NCBI RefSeq assembly: GCF_000067045.1
Contig: NC_010125.1
Span: 1,154,001-1,218,000, forward strand
Length of the DNA: 64,000 nt
Direction: 5' to 3'
DNA from: Gluconacetobacter diazotrophicus PA1 5
GTDB lineage: Bacteria; Pseudomonadota; Alphaproteobacteria; Acetobacterales; Acetobacteraceae
The notes below the pieces were generated by a model. That model saw only the letters and a program-made list of their open reading frames with translations. It was not told the origin of the DNA and did no database searches. Below, piece after piece: positions 44,655 to 52,550 of the stretch (positions are counted from its first letter, which is position 1; each line of letters opens with the position of its first letter). Position numbers and translations under genes: made by a program.

Positions 44655-44770
44655 CTGGCCGACAATCTTCACAGAAAATCATTGGAAGATAATTTCTTCT
44701 TTTTCTGACGAAAAAGAACGGAGACTATCGTTCCGGGCATCAGCGGGACGCGATGCCTGAAGGACGGTCC

Positions 44771-45121
44771 ATGATATTCTTCATTCTGAAGGCCGCGCTA
44801 TCCGGCCTCCTGATCGCGCTCGTCTCGACCATCGCGCGGCGTTATCCGGGGCTGGGCGCCCTGGTGGCGTCCCTGCCCCTGATCTCGGTATTCGGCATGA
44901 TCTGGCTGTGGCTGGAGACAAAGGACCCGGTCCGGATGGAATCCCATGTCGGCGCGACCTTCTGGTACGTGATCCCGTCCCTGCCCATGTTCCTGCTGAT
45001 TCCGTGGATGATGCGCCATGGCGTGCAGTTCTACATGGCGCTCGGGCTGGGATGCGGCCTGACGGTCCTGCTGTATCTGGGCATGGCGTGGCTGGCCCCG
45101 AAGATCGGCGTCAGCCTGTGA
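44771..45121 (+). CDS. DUF3147/GlpM-like small membrane protein
   Basis: 116 residues from the ATG at 44771, with GAAGGA 7 bases upstream. It has four membrane helices (about 2-22, 28-48, 60-80, 88-110). It resembles the DUF3147/GlpM (E. coli YdgC) family by size and by the start IFFILKAALSGLLIALVS...YPGLGALVASLPLIS. The function is unknown. It is followed by a small basic gene on the same strand. Confidence 0.65.
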   Translation: MIFFILKAALSGLLIALVSTIARRYPGLGALVASLPLISVFGMIWLWLETKDPVRMESHVGATFWYVIPSLPMFLLIPWMMRHGVQFYMALGLGCGLTVLLYLGMAWLAPKIGVSL

Positions 45122-45234
45122 TGCCGGACCCACTCGAGTTCGGCCCCGTTCCACTTCCCGCGATCGTGATGGCGGCGCATCCTGGCCAATCCGGACCGGA
45201 CGACCATGTGTCGATGGTCAACCAGGAGGCAGTC

Positions 45235-45411
45235 ATGTCATCCAAAGGCCACCCCCACAAACACACCCCGGGCCGGCACAAGGCCCCGCATTACGGCGCC
45301 GCGCATTACGCCAAGAGCTCGACGAAGACCGGCACCGATCGGCTGCTGGACCTCCGCGACACCGACGTGGCCGGCCGCGTCGCCAAACCGGGTGCCCCCC
45401 GCGGCAAATAG
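45235..45411 (+). CDS. Small basic protein of unknown function
   Basis: 58 residues, with a strong AGGAGG 7 bases before the ATG. It is rich in His, Lys and Gly (MSSKGHPHKHTPGRHKAPHYG) and has no membrane segment or cysteine. It may bind nucleic acid or metal, but nothing definite can be said. The ribosome binding site and coding-like composition support it as a real gene. Confidence 0.5.
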   Translation: MSSKGHPHKHTPGRHKAPHYGAAHYAKSSTKTGTDRLLDLRDTDVAGRVAKPGAPRGK

Positions 45412-45471
45412 CCGGGGCAGCAGCACCACCACCCAGCGATCCGGCGTCTCGTCCCGAAGCGGCTACCCGCT

Positions 45472-45717
45472 TCAGGGGCGGGACGCCGCGCGCCGGCGCG
45501 GATGTACCGTCCCGCCCATCATCGACGCGTCCCGGTGCTTTGCGACAAGCTGGCGCAGCGTCCCGGCCATTCCATGCATGACCTGGGTCAGCAGGCCAAT
45601 GCGACGTCCCATCTCCGACAGGGGATAGCGGTCGAGGCACGACGATATTGTCGCGACACGACTTTCCAGGAGGGCGACGTGCGCCTCCAGGGACTGATTA
45701 TGGCTATCGTTCATCAT
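45472..45717 (-). CDS. Small helical hypothetical protein
   Basis: 81 residues from an ATG pair at 45717/45714 with GGGG upstream. The central part (NQSLEAHVALLESRVATISSCLDRYPLSEMGRRIGLLTQVMHGMAGTLRQLVAKHRD) should be a helical or coiled-coil stretch; the end is Arg-rich. No family is recognised. It converges with the small basic gene. Confidence 0.45.
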   Translation of the reverse strand: MMNDSHNQSLEAHVALLESRVATISSCLDRYPLSEMGRRIGLLTQVMHGMAGTLRQLVAKHRDASMMGGTVHPRRRAASRP

Positions 45718-46173
45718 GACCCCCCACTGACGCTTATCCTTAATTGGACGGGACACGGTTCTGCCGTGCGGCGTTCAAGGCGACCAAGGGGCATCGGGAC
45801 TGTTCGTCCTCTTTCTTTCAATTACCTTATTGGCATTCATCCATGAATGAATTGCAAGATATTATTTTATGGTGAGTGGGGAATCTTTCGATACCGTGGC
45901 ACGCGATGAGCGGCGCTTCGCCACAAGACAGTCTGAAACGACTATTCCATGCCTATAAACGGATAAATAACAAAATCATAATGACATATACAATATCATT
46001 CAGTTTATATATTTACGTCAGATCATGTCATGTTTCAAATGTAACGCTCGGAATTTCATAATGTAACATGGTTATTGTTTCGAGTATTAAAATCTTTTTT
46101 TCTGTTATGGCTTGACTTCATTCCATCATGTCCTGCCGGGACCACCTCCGTTTCGCGCGGTTTGGAGAGAAGC
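45718..46173. other. AT-rich island upstream of the sulfotransferase
   Basis: 456 bases with no convincing gene. From about 45840 to 46130 it is far richer in A and T than the surroundings (for example ATAACAAAATCATAATGACA). ATGTAAC occurs at two nearby sites (about 46036 and 46062). A short 61-codon reading frame at 45876-46061 has no ribosome binding site and is probably chance. It likely holds the promoter of the sulfotransferase and may mark foreign DNA. Confidence 0.5.
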
Positions 46174-46905
46174 ATGCCCACCTCCCCCAAGGCCGCTCTC
46201 GCGCTGCAACAAGGAGAAAGTGCCGCTCGCCGGTCTCAGGCGACCGGACCGGCCTTGCCGCTGTTCGGCCATGTCACGCGGCTGATGGGGTTCCGGCTAC
46301 AGACCGACCTTCACGAATGGGCATCGGAAATCGGCGTCCGCCTGCCTCTGGGCACCAAACGGCAGGAACGCATCGACGTGATCGCCCGGCGCGGCATCCT
46401 GTTCATCCACGTGCCGAAGAACGCGGGGACCTCGGTTGCCACCGCGCTGTATGGCCGGGCGCTGTCGCATGAATCGATGCGCCTGTTCCTCGACGTCGCG
46501 CCGCGTCTGGCCAGGACGCTGCCCAGCGTCGCCATCCTGCGGGACCCGGTGGAACGGTTCGCCTCGGCCTATCGCTATGCGCGCGATGGCGGCAGCCGGC
46601 ACCGCAACGTCGCACCGCCCTTTCGCGACCGCTATATGCGGTTCGGTTCGGTCGACGACGCGCTGGATCATCTGGAGCAGGCGCGCTCGCTCTATCACAT
46701 CGACCATATCTTCCGCCCGCAATCCTGGTACATCACGGACCTGCGCGATATCTCGCACCTGCCCGATCGCGTACCGGAACTGCGTACGCTGCGCCTGCCG
46801 CATCTGAACGAAAGCCGCTCCTATCCCCTGACCCTGACGGACCGGCAGCAGGAGCGGATCCGCGCTTTCTATCGCGCGGATTTCGCGCTGTTCGACGGGC
46901 GATAG
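46174..46905 (+). CDS. Sulfotransferase-family protein
   Basis: 243 residues. The PAPS-binding blocks are visible: the 5'-phosphosulfate loop LFIHVPKNAGTSVA (about 77-89) and the 3'-phosphate block AILRDPVERFASAYRY (about 120-135). These match sulfotransferase family 2, which modifies carbohydrates. GGAGAGAAGC precedes the ATG at 46174. There is no membrane segment. In bacteria such enzymes sulfate lipids, Nod factors or polysaccharides. The gene sits next to an AT-rich island, suggesting acquisition. The acceptor is unknown. Confidence 0.8.
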   Translation: MPTSPKAALALQQGESAARRSQATGPALPLFGHVTRLMGFRLQTDLHEWASEIGVRLPLGTKRQERIDVIARRGILFIHVPKNAGTSVATALYGRALSHESMRLFLDVAPRLARTLPSVAILRDPVERFASAYRYARDGGSRHRNVAPPFRDRYMRFGSVDDALDHLEQARSLYHIDHIFRPQSWYITDLRDISHLPDRVPELRTLRLPHLNESRSYPLTLTDRQQERIRAFYRADFALFDGR

Positions 46906-46954
46906 TCCCGCTTTCCTCTTCTTTTTCGCAAGACAAAAGAAGATAACACCCTCC

Positions 46955-48097
46955 ATGTCTCCCCATCCGCTGACCCGGGCCCAGGCCCGGCGCATCTGGC
47001 TGCACGCCCAACGACTGGACGAACCAGCACCCTTCGGCAGCGGGCCGGACGCCACGCGCCGGGCCGTGGAACATCTGGGCTATGTGCAGATCGATACGAT
47101 CAACGTCATCGAACGCTGCCATCATCATATCCTGTGGTCACGCATCCCGGATTACCGGCGCGAACATCTGCACCAGGCGCAGAGCATCGACAAGACCGTC
47201 TTTGAATACTGGACGCACGCCCTGTCCTACGTTCCCACCCGGGACCTGCGGTTCTTCCTGGCGGATATGCGGCAGAGGCGGCAGTCACCCGGAAGCTGGT
47301 TCGATACCGTTACGCCGGAGGATCTGCGCAAGGTCCTGGCCCGCGTACGCCGGGACGGCGCGCTGTCGATCCGCGATATCGACGACGACGTGCTGGTCGA
47401 GAAAGATCATGCCTGGGCCAGCCGGAAGCCCTCGAAACGCGCCCTGCAACTGGCCTTCCTGACCGGTGCCCTGGCCGTCAGCGCGCGAGCGGGCATGCTG
47501 AAGACCTATGAGCTGACAAACCGCCATTTCGGCTGGGAGACCCCGCCCCGGCCGGTATCGGAACGACGGACCCTGGATTACCTGCTGGACCGCGCCCTGC
47601 GGTCACAAGGGGTCGTCAGCCTGGAGTCCATCTGTCACCTGGATGCACCACGCAAGGCCGGTATCCGCCAGGTCATCGAAGACCGGGTGCGCCGGAACCA
47701 CCTGGTGCCGGTCGCCCTGGAGGATGCGGGCAGGACCGGACACTGGGCCCGCCCCGAGGACCTAGCCCCCCTGCCCCCCATGGACCACGCGCCGGTTCAC
47801 ATCCTGTCCCCCTTCGATCCGCTGATCATCCAGCGCCGGAGACTGCGGCAGATGTTCGGCTACGATCACCGGTTCGAGGCCTATGTGCCCAAGGCAAAAC
47901 GGGTCTTCGGCTATTTTGCCCTGCCCGTCCTGGTCGGCGACACGATCGTGGCGGCGATCGACCTCAAGGCCGATCGGCGGCGCCGCAGCCTGCAGATTCA
48001 GCAATGGACCTGGATCGGTCCCGGTTCGGACGCCCACAAGGGCCGGATCGAAGACATGCTGCACCGGTTCGAACGGTTCCAGTTCCCCACGGAATGA
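46955..48097 (+). CDS. YcaQ-family DNA glycosylase (winged-helix)
   Basis: 380 residues. The conserved HTH-like start (RAQARRIWLHAQRL...AVEHLGYVQIDTINVIERCHHHILWSRIPDY) and the C-terminal QIQQWTWIGPGSDAHKGRIEDMLHRFERFQ match DUF1006/YcaQ. E. coli YcaQ unhooks DNA interstrand cross-links. The middle contains three winged-helix-like segments. It overlaps nothing and is followed by a convergent SRAP gene, another DNA-damage function. A role in repair of alkylation cross-links is likely. Confidence 0.85.
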   Translation: MSPHPLTRAQARRIWLHAQRLDEPAPFGSGPDATRRAVEHLGYVQIDTINVIERCHHHILWSRIPDYRREHLHQAQSIDKTVFEYWTHALSYVPTRDLRFFLADMRQRRQSPGSWFDTVTPEDLRKVLARVRRDGALSIRDIDDDVLVEKDHAWASRKPSKRALQLAFLTGALAVSARAGMLKTYELTNRHFGWETPPRPVSERRTLDYLLDRALRSQGVVSLESICHLDAPRKAGIRQVIEDRVRRNHLVPVALEDAGRTGHWARPEDLAPLPPMDHAPVHILSPFDPLIIQRRRLRQMFGYDHRFEAYVPKAKRVFGYFALPVLVGDTIVAAIDLKADRRRRSLQIQQWTWIGPGSDAHKGRIEDMLHRFERFQFPTE

Positions 48098-48106
48098 CAC
48101 GCATCG

Positions 48107-48787
48107 TCAGCACGGCCCGGACGGCGCGCCGTCCGGCATGGGGGCGATCAGGTCGGGGCCGTCATTGCGCACGGAATTGACCCGCGTTCCGACCGGCCAG
48201 GCATGCAGCACTGCATCGGGGCTGGGCGCCAGTAGGGTGGACGCGACCATGGGCGGCGCGTGAAACCACATGTCACGATCCTGGTCCGCGATCACGACGG
48301 GCATGCGATCGTGGATGGGGCGGGCACTGTCATTGGCGCGCGTGGTGATGATGGCGAAGCTGCGCAGGATATCGCCCTCATGCTCCCAGGATTCCCACAC
48401 CGCGGCCAGGGCCATCGGGGCGCCGTCGCGCCGCGCGAAGGCATAGGGTTGCCGGGGTGTGGGGCCGGCACGCCATTCGTAATAGGCCGTGGCTGGAACC
48501 AAACACCGGCGCGAGCGGAACGCCGCGCGAAACATCCCGGACTCCGCCACGGTTTCGGCACGCGCGTTGATCGGCTGCCGCCCCATCTCATGCGCCCAGT
48601 TCGGCACCAATCCCCAAAGCAGAAGGTCCAGACGCAATGTTTCGCTGGCCGGATGGCGGCGAACCACCATCGCGGGCTGTCTGGGCGCGATATTCCATGA
48701 CGGCATCCATTCCGGCGCCGGTCCGGTGGTCCGGAAGATCCGCTGCATCAGATCCTTCGGCAGGTCGTTGGCGAAACGTCCGCACAT
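48107..48787 (-). CDS. SRAP-family (SOS response-associated) peptidase
   Basis: 226 residues starting MCGRF. The Cys2 nucleophile that bonds to abasic DNA is present, followed by the conserved WGLVPNWAHEMGRQPINARAETV, RRCLVPATAYYEWR and the His in FAIITTRANDSARPIHDRMPVVI. SRAP proteins (E. coli YedK) shield abasic sites in single-stranded DNA. I chose the internal Met at 48787 since Cys2 must follow it; the frame is open upstream into the repeat. It converges with the YcaQ gene. Confidence 0.93.
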   Translation of the reverse strand: MCGRFANDLPKDLMQRIFRTTGPAPEWMPSWNIAPRQPAMVVRRHPASETLRLDLLLWGLVPNWAHEMGRQPINARAETVAESGMFRAAFRSRRCLVPATAYYEWRAGPTPRQPYAFARRDGAPMALAAVWESWEHEGDILRSFAIITTRANDSARPIHDRMPVVIADQDRDMWFHAPPMVASTLLAPSPDAVLHAWPVGTRVNSVRNDGPDLIAPMPDGAPSGPC

Positions 48788-48845
48788 GAAACCCGGCTTT
48801 CTATCGAAAGAGATAGGTAAAAACCCTGTCCTTGAACCTGCCCCT

Positions 48846-48914
48846 ATGGAAACCCATTCGTCTGGGGTGCAGGGCATCATGCCCTGCCGGGTCCGGGCAG
48901 AGCCCGGCCTTTCC
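48846..48914 (+). repeat. Dispersed palindromic element, copy D
   Basis: AAACCCATTCGTCT, then GCAGGGCATCATGCCCTGC, then CCGGGC-AGA-GCCCGG. It lies between the epimerase stop and the SRAP start, both on the minus strand, and closely matches copy C. Confidence 0.8.
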
Positions 48915-49793
48915 CTAAGACGAGGCGTACTCGGCCGTCATCGACCACGATCCACGCCATTCCCCACCCGGCGGGATATGGATCAGGCCCGGCTTTGTAT
49001 CGAAATCACCTGAAAAATCCACCGGTGTCGCAAACCCGTGCCAGGGTTCGATACACAGGAAATCCGCCCCGGGCTTCATCCAGAGTCCCAGCTCGCGAAA
49101 GCCCTGCCATTCCATGGCCAATCCCGTGCCATCCGGCGCACGGAAACGGACCTGGTTGCTGGCCGGCGCATCCAGGATGATGGCATCGTCCGCGAACAGG
49201 TCCTCGGACAGATGAAGGGTACGCCCGACGATCGGTGACGCGAAATGTTCCGGCAGCAGCAATCCATTCGCGATCCGGCGGATCGGCGCCGGTTCGGGCC
49301 GGTCGAATTCCAGGACATGATCCCGCTTGGCCACGCCTGCGCGCTGCGGCCAGACAAAGGCCGGATGCGCGCCCAGCGAGGCCGGCAGCGTCCGTCCGGT
49401 GTCGGGATTCTGCAGCCTGTAGCCGACATGAAGCCTGTCGCCCTCGGCCCGGTATTCCAGCGTCAGGGCAAAGCGAAAGGGAAAGACGGCCTGGCTCTCG
49501 GCATCATCCGTCAGGATCAGCGCGCAGCCGTCGGCCTTCCGGTCCAGCCAGCGAAAGGCCCGGTCGCGGGCGAAACCGTGCTGGGTCATGTGAAAGGGGC
49601 GGCCGTCGATCCAGGCCGTGTCGTCCTTCAACCGGCCGACGATGGGAAACAGAACCGGCGAATGACGCGGCCATGCCGGCAGGCCCGCCCAGATCCGTTC
49701 CTGGCCCGATGCGTCGGTCAGGGATTGAAGTTCCGCCCCGTGTTCGGCGACCCGGACGCTCAACCGGTCGGAGCTGAATACATGATCTGTCAT
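48915..49793 (-). CDS. Aldose 1-epimerase family protein (LacX-like)
   Basis: 292 residues of the galactose mutarotase-like fold. Visible motifs include NPDTGRTLPASLGAHPAFVWP (His near the active site) and the C-terminal CIEPWHGFATPVDF with the Glu that acts as base. The protein should interconvert anomers of a hexose or hexose phosphate. It lies 54 bases after hemJ on the same strand. The stop abuts a dispersed repeat. The substrate is not known. Confidence 0.8.
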   Translation of the reverse strand: MTDHVFSSDRLSVRVAEHGAELQSLTDASGQERIWAGLPAWPRHSPVLFPIVGRLKDDTAWIDGRPFHMTQHGFARDRAFRWLDRKADGCALILTDDAESQAVFPFRFALTLEYRAEGDRLHVGYRLQNPDTGRTLPASLGAHPAFVWPQRAGVAKRDHVLEFDRPEPAPIRRIANGLLLPEHFASPIVGRTLHLSEDLFADDAIILDAPASNQVRFRAPDGTGLAMEWQGFRELGLWMKPGADFLCIEPWHGFATPVDFSGDFDTKPGLIHIPPGGEWRGSWSMTAEYASS

Positions 49794-49847
49794 TCCATCC
49801 TCCTGCGTGGCGTTCTCCCTTCTTTTTTCTGAAGAAGGAGAACCCCT

Positions 49848-50297
49848 TCAAAAGGGACGAACAATCACCATGATAACGACGACCATCATCAGCACGGTCG
49901 GAATTTCGTTAGCCGCACGGTAAAATTTTTCGGATCGCGTATTACGGTCCTGCTCGAACCCCCGCCGCCAGCCGGCGCAGGCGCCATGAAAACCCGCCAG
50001 GCCCAGTACGGCGGCAATTTTGGTGTACCACCAGCCGGCATGCCAATCGACGGTACCCGGCGTCAGCGCCAGCAGGATGCCGAACAGGAAGGTGCAGAGC
50101 ATGGCGGGCGTCATGATCTGTCGCAGCAGCTTGCGTTCCATCACCTTGAAGCGGGCACTCTCGGCCGATGCAGGGTCCACCTGGCAGTGATAGACGAACA
50201 GGCGCGGCAGGTAGAACAGGCCGGCCATCCATGCGATCAGCGACATCACATGCAGCGCCTTGAACCATGCCAGCCAGGGCAGGAAACCCAGGATCAA
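49848..50297 (-). CDS. hemJ: Protoporphyrinogen oxidase HemJ
   Basis: 149 residues. No upstream ATG fits; I take the TTG at 50297, which overlaps the HAD stop codon (TTGA). The first helix contains the HemJ signature WFKALHVMSLIAWMAGLFYLPRLFVYHC with the heme-ligand His, and three more helices follow. It oxidises protoporphyrinogen IX to protoporphyrin IX in the membrane. It is in one operon with hemE, which makes coproporphyrinogen earlier in the same pathway. Confidence 0.9.
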   Translation of the reverse strand: MILGFLPWLAWFKALHVMSLIAWMAGLFYLPRLFVYHCQVDPASAESARFKVMERKLLRQIMTPAMLCTFLFGILLALTPGTVDWHAGWWYTKIAAVLGLAGFHGACAGWRRGFEQDRNTRSEKFYRAANEIPTVLMMVVVIMVIVRPF

Positions 50298-51031
50298 GAC
50301 CGTGTTCCGCCTGATGCCTGCGCCGCCAGGATCCGTTCCAGCAACGGCGCGAATTCGGACAGATGCGCGATACGGAACAGCCCCGGCCAGTCGGGCGCCG
50401 GCAGGTCCAGCGGGCGCAGCAGCACGCAGGCCATGCCGGCCGCCCGGGCGGCGCTGGCGCCGGTGTCGGTATCTTCCAGGACGATGCATTCGTCCGGGGC
50501 AACGCCTTCGATTTCGGCGGCATGCAGGTAGACGGCCGGATCGGGCTTCGGCTTGCCCATGTCGCGCGCCGAGTGAATCCGGTCGGCGACGAAGCGATCC
50601 AGCCCGGTCCGGGCGAATTTCACGTCCATCTCAGCGATCGAGGAGTTGGAACCGACCCGCACCGGCAGGTCGAGGCCGATCACCGCCGTCAGCATGCCGT
50701 GCGCGCCATCGATGACGCGGGCCTCCCGCTGCATCAGTTCGACCAGCTTCTGCTGCACCACCGCCGCCCAGTCATCGGGCAGCACGCGGCCGGTTTCGGC
50801 CTCCATTTCGGTCTTGATCCGCGTCAGGGCCCGTCCGGCCAGGCGTTCCACCGCCGCTTCGTCATCCAGTTCGACGCCGATCTGGCGCAGTTCCCGTGCC
50901 ACGACACGGCAGGACGGGCCCTCGCTGTCGATCAGCACGCCGTCGCAATCGAAGATGACCAGCCGCAGCCGGCCGTCCGGCCGGACCGACCGGGGCAGCG
51001 TCGCCGCGGGCCATGATGTTCCGGGCTCCAT
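50294..51031 (-). CDS. HAD-superfamily hydrolase
   Basis: 245 residues. The nucleophile motif is VIFDCDGVLIDSEGPS, motif II VRVGSNSSIAEMD, Lys in GKPKPDPAVYLHAAEIEG and motif IV in CIVLEDTDTGASAARAAGM. It resembles phosphoglycolate phosphatase and beta-phosphoglucomutase subfamilies. It lies between hemE (2-base gap) and hemJ (4-base overlap), so it is in the heme operon, though no heme step is known for it. The substrate is unknown. Confidence 0.88.
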   Translation of the reverse strand: MEPGTSWPAATLPRSVRPDGRLRLVIFDCDGVLIDSEGPSCRVVARELRQIGVELDDEAAVERLAGRALTRIKTEMEAETGRVLPDDWAAVVQQKLVELMQREARVIDGAHGMLTAVIGLDLPVRVGSNSSIAEMDVKFARTGLDRFVADRIHSARDMGKPKPDPAVYLHAAEIEGVAPDECIVLEDTDTGASAARAAGMACVLLRPLDLPAPDWPGLFRIAHLSEFAPLLERILAAQASGGTRS

Positions 51032-51033
51032 GC

Positions 51034-52095
51034 TCAGACCTCCCTGACGGTGCGCACAAGATCACCGACATGTTCGGGCGGCGTCGGGGGCACCACGCCG
51101 TGGCCGAGATTGAAGACGTGCGGCCGCCCTTTCATCGCATCGCGAATGGCGCGGGCTTCCTGCGCCATGGCATCGCCGCCCGCCAGCAGCAGCAGCGGGT
51201 CCAGGTTGCCCTGCACCGTCATGCCGGGCGGCAGCAGGCCGGCCATCGCCGCCATGTCGGCGCCGGTATCCAGCGCCATGACACGCAGGCCGGTCTCGCG
51301 CGCATATTCCGCCGCCATGATCCCGGCCAGGCGCGGAAAGCCGATGACCGGCACGCCGGGGCGGCGGGCCTGGATCTCCTGCACGATGGCGCGGGTCGGG
51401 GCGATGACGTGGCGGCGGAACTGCGCCGGCGGCAGCAGGCCGGACCAGCTGTCGAACAGCATCACGGCCTCGGCCCCCGCGTCGATCTGCGCGACCAGCA
51501 TGTCGGCGGTGGCCTGGGTCAGCGTCGCCATCAGCCGGTCGAACAGCAGCGGATCGGAATAGGCCATGCCGCGCGTGGCATCGAATTCACGCGAGCCATG
51601 GCCCTCGACCATGTAGCACGCCACGGTGAAGGGCGCGCCTGCGAAGCCCAGCAGGGTGACGCGCCCGCCCTGGGCCGCGCCGATCGGATCGGGCCCATCC
51701 AGAATCGCGCGCAGGCGGCTCAGGGTTTCCATCACCGGGGCCGTCGCGTCGGGCACGCGCTTCGGGTCCAGCCGCGCCAGGTCGGCCTCGCTGCGGATGG
51801 CGCCCAGGATGGGTCCCTTGCCGGCCACGAAATCCAGCGACTGGCCCATCGCCCATGGCAGGATCAAAATGTCGGAAAACAGGATCGCCCCGTCCATGGC
51901 GTAGCGCCGGATCGGTTGCAGCGTGATTTCCGTCGCCAGGTCGGGCGTCATGCATCGGGTGATGAAATCGGCCTGGTCGCGCAGGGCACGGAATTCCGGC
52001 AGGTACCGTCCGGCCTGACGCATCAGCCAGATCGGCGGGGGCCATACGGCCTCGCCCTGAAGGACCCGCAGAAGGGGTTTGCCTGTATCCGTCAT
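51034..52095 (-). CDS. hemE: Uroporphyrinogen decarboxylase
   Basis: 353 residues, the usual size. The signature PPIWLMRQAGRYLPEFRALR is near the N-terminus (about 17-36), with Asp in DAILFSDILILPWAMGQ, and the C-terminal VQGNLDPLLLLAGG and HVFNLGHGVVP. It removes four carboxyls from uroporphyrinogen III. It starts the hemE-HAD-hemJ operon and faces away from the 455-base region before maf. In Caulobacter and Rickettsia hemE lies directly beside the replication origin. Confidence 0.96.
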   Translation of the reverse strand: MTDTGKPLLRVLQGEAVWPPPIWLMRQAGRYLPEFRALRDQADFITRCMTPDLATEITLQPIRRYAMDGAILFSDILILPWAMGQSLDFVAGKGPILGAIRSEADLARLDPKRVPDATAPVMETLSRLRAILDGPDPIGAAQGGRVTLLGFAGAPFTVACYMVEGHGSREFDATRGMAYSDPLLFDRLMATLTQATADMLVAQIDAGAEAVMLFDSWSGLLPPAQFRRHVIAPTRAIVQEIQARRPGVPVIGFPRLAGIMAAEYARETGLRVMALDTGADMAAMAGLLPPGMTVQGNLDPLLLLAGGDAMAQEARAIRDAMKGRPHVFNLGHGVVPPTPPEHVGDLVRTVREV

Positions 52096-52550
52096 CGCCT
52101 GCCCGTCATCGTGGTTTCAGCCATGGTCGTTCGATCCCGTTCACTCACGGGAATATCCCGTACTTTCATCGAGGATGACAGGACCACGCGCCAAGGTCCG
52201 GTACGCCGTCACCGGATTTCGGGACCCACCTCTAAACATGAAATAAGAAGAAAGAAATCCTGGAGAGGGAGATAGGGCCTGTGGATGGCGGGGTACCCAC
52301 GTTTCCAAAAACGTACCCCGTCTTTCCCACAGGGTGTACAGTTTCTATAAGCCTGATCTTCAACCGCTTATCGGAGTTATCCCGAAACTGCCGACAAGGG
52401 GCTGTGTACAACCCACCGTGTCGGCGTCCGGGGATGTTGTCCACGGTACTCGGTACGCTCAAGAAGTGTCTGGAGTACTATCCCCATGTACCCCAGTACT
52501 CGTTCGGGCCGGACACAGGGTTTCATTTTTCGAGTACGGAGAGCCAGCGC
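52096..52550. other. Candidate chromosomal replication origin (oriC) between hemE and maf
   Basis: 455 bases without a gene, flanked by divergent hemE and maf. GTAC occurs 12 times between 52160 and 52534, where about 1.5 would be expected by chance. Degenerate DnaA-box-like nonamers are TTTCCCACA (52323, plus), TTGTACACA (minus, 52411), TTGTCCACG (52437, plus) and CCATCCACA (minus, 52288); each differs from TTWTNCACA by one or two bases. An AT-rich purine stretch at about 52232-52260 could be an unwinding element. hemE next to the origin is known in Caulobacter and Rickettsia; parB also lies nearby. Confidence 0.6.

Noticed and set aside
45876-46061. A 61-codon frame in the AT-rich island
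   Set aside because: No ribosome binding site, odd composition, and no conserved feature.
48788-48880. A longer start for the SRAP protein beginning MMPCTPDEW
   Set aside because: These codons come from the dispersed repeat. SRAP proteins need Cys at position 2, which fits only the Met at 48787.
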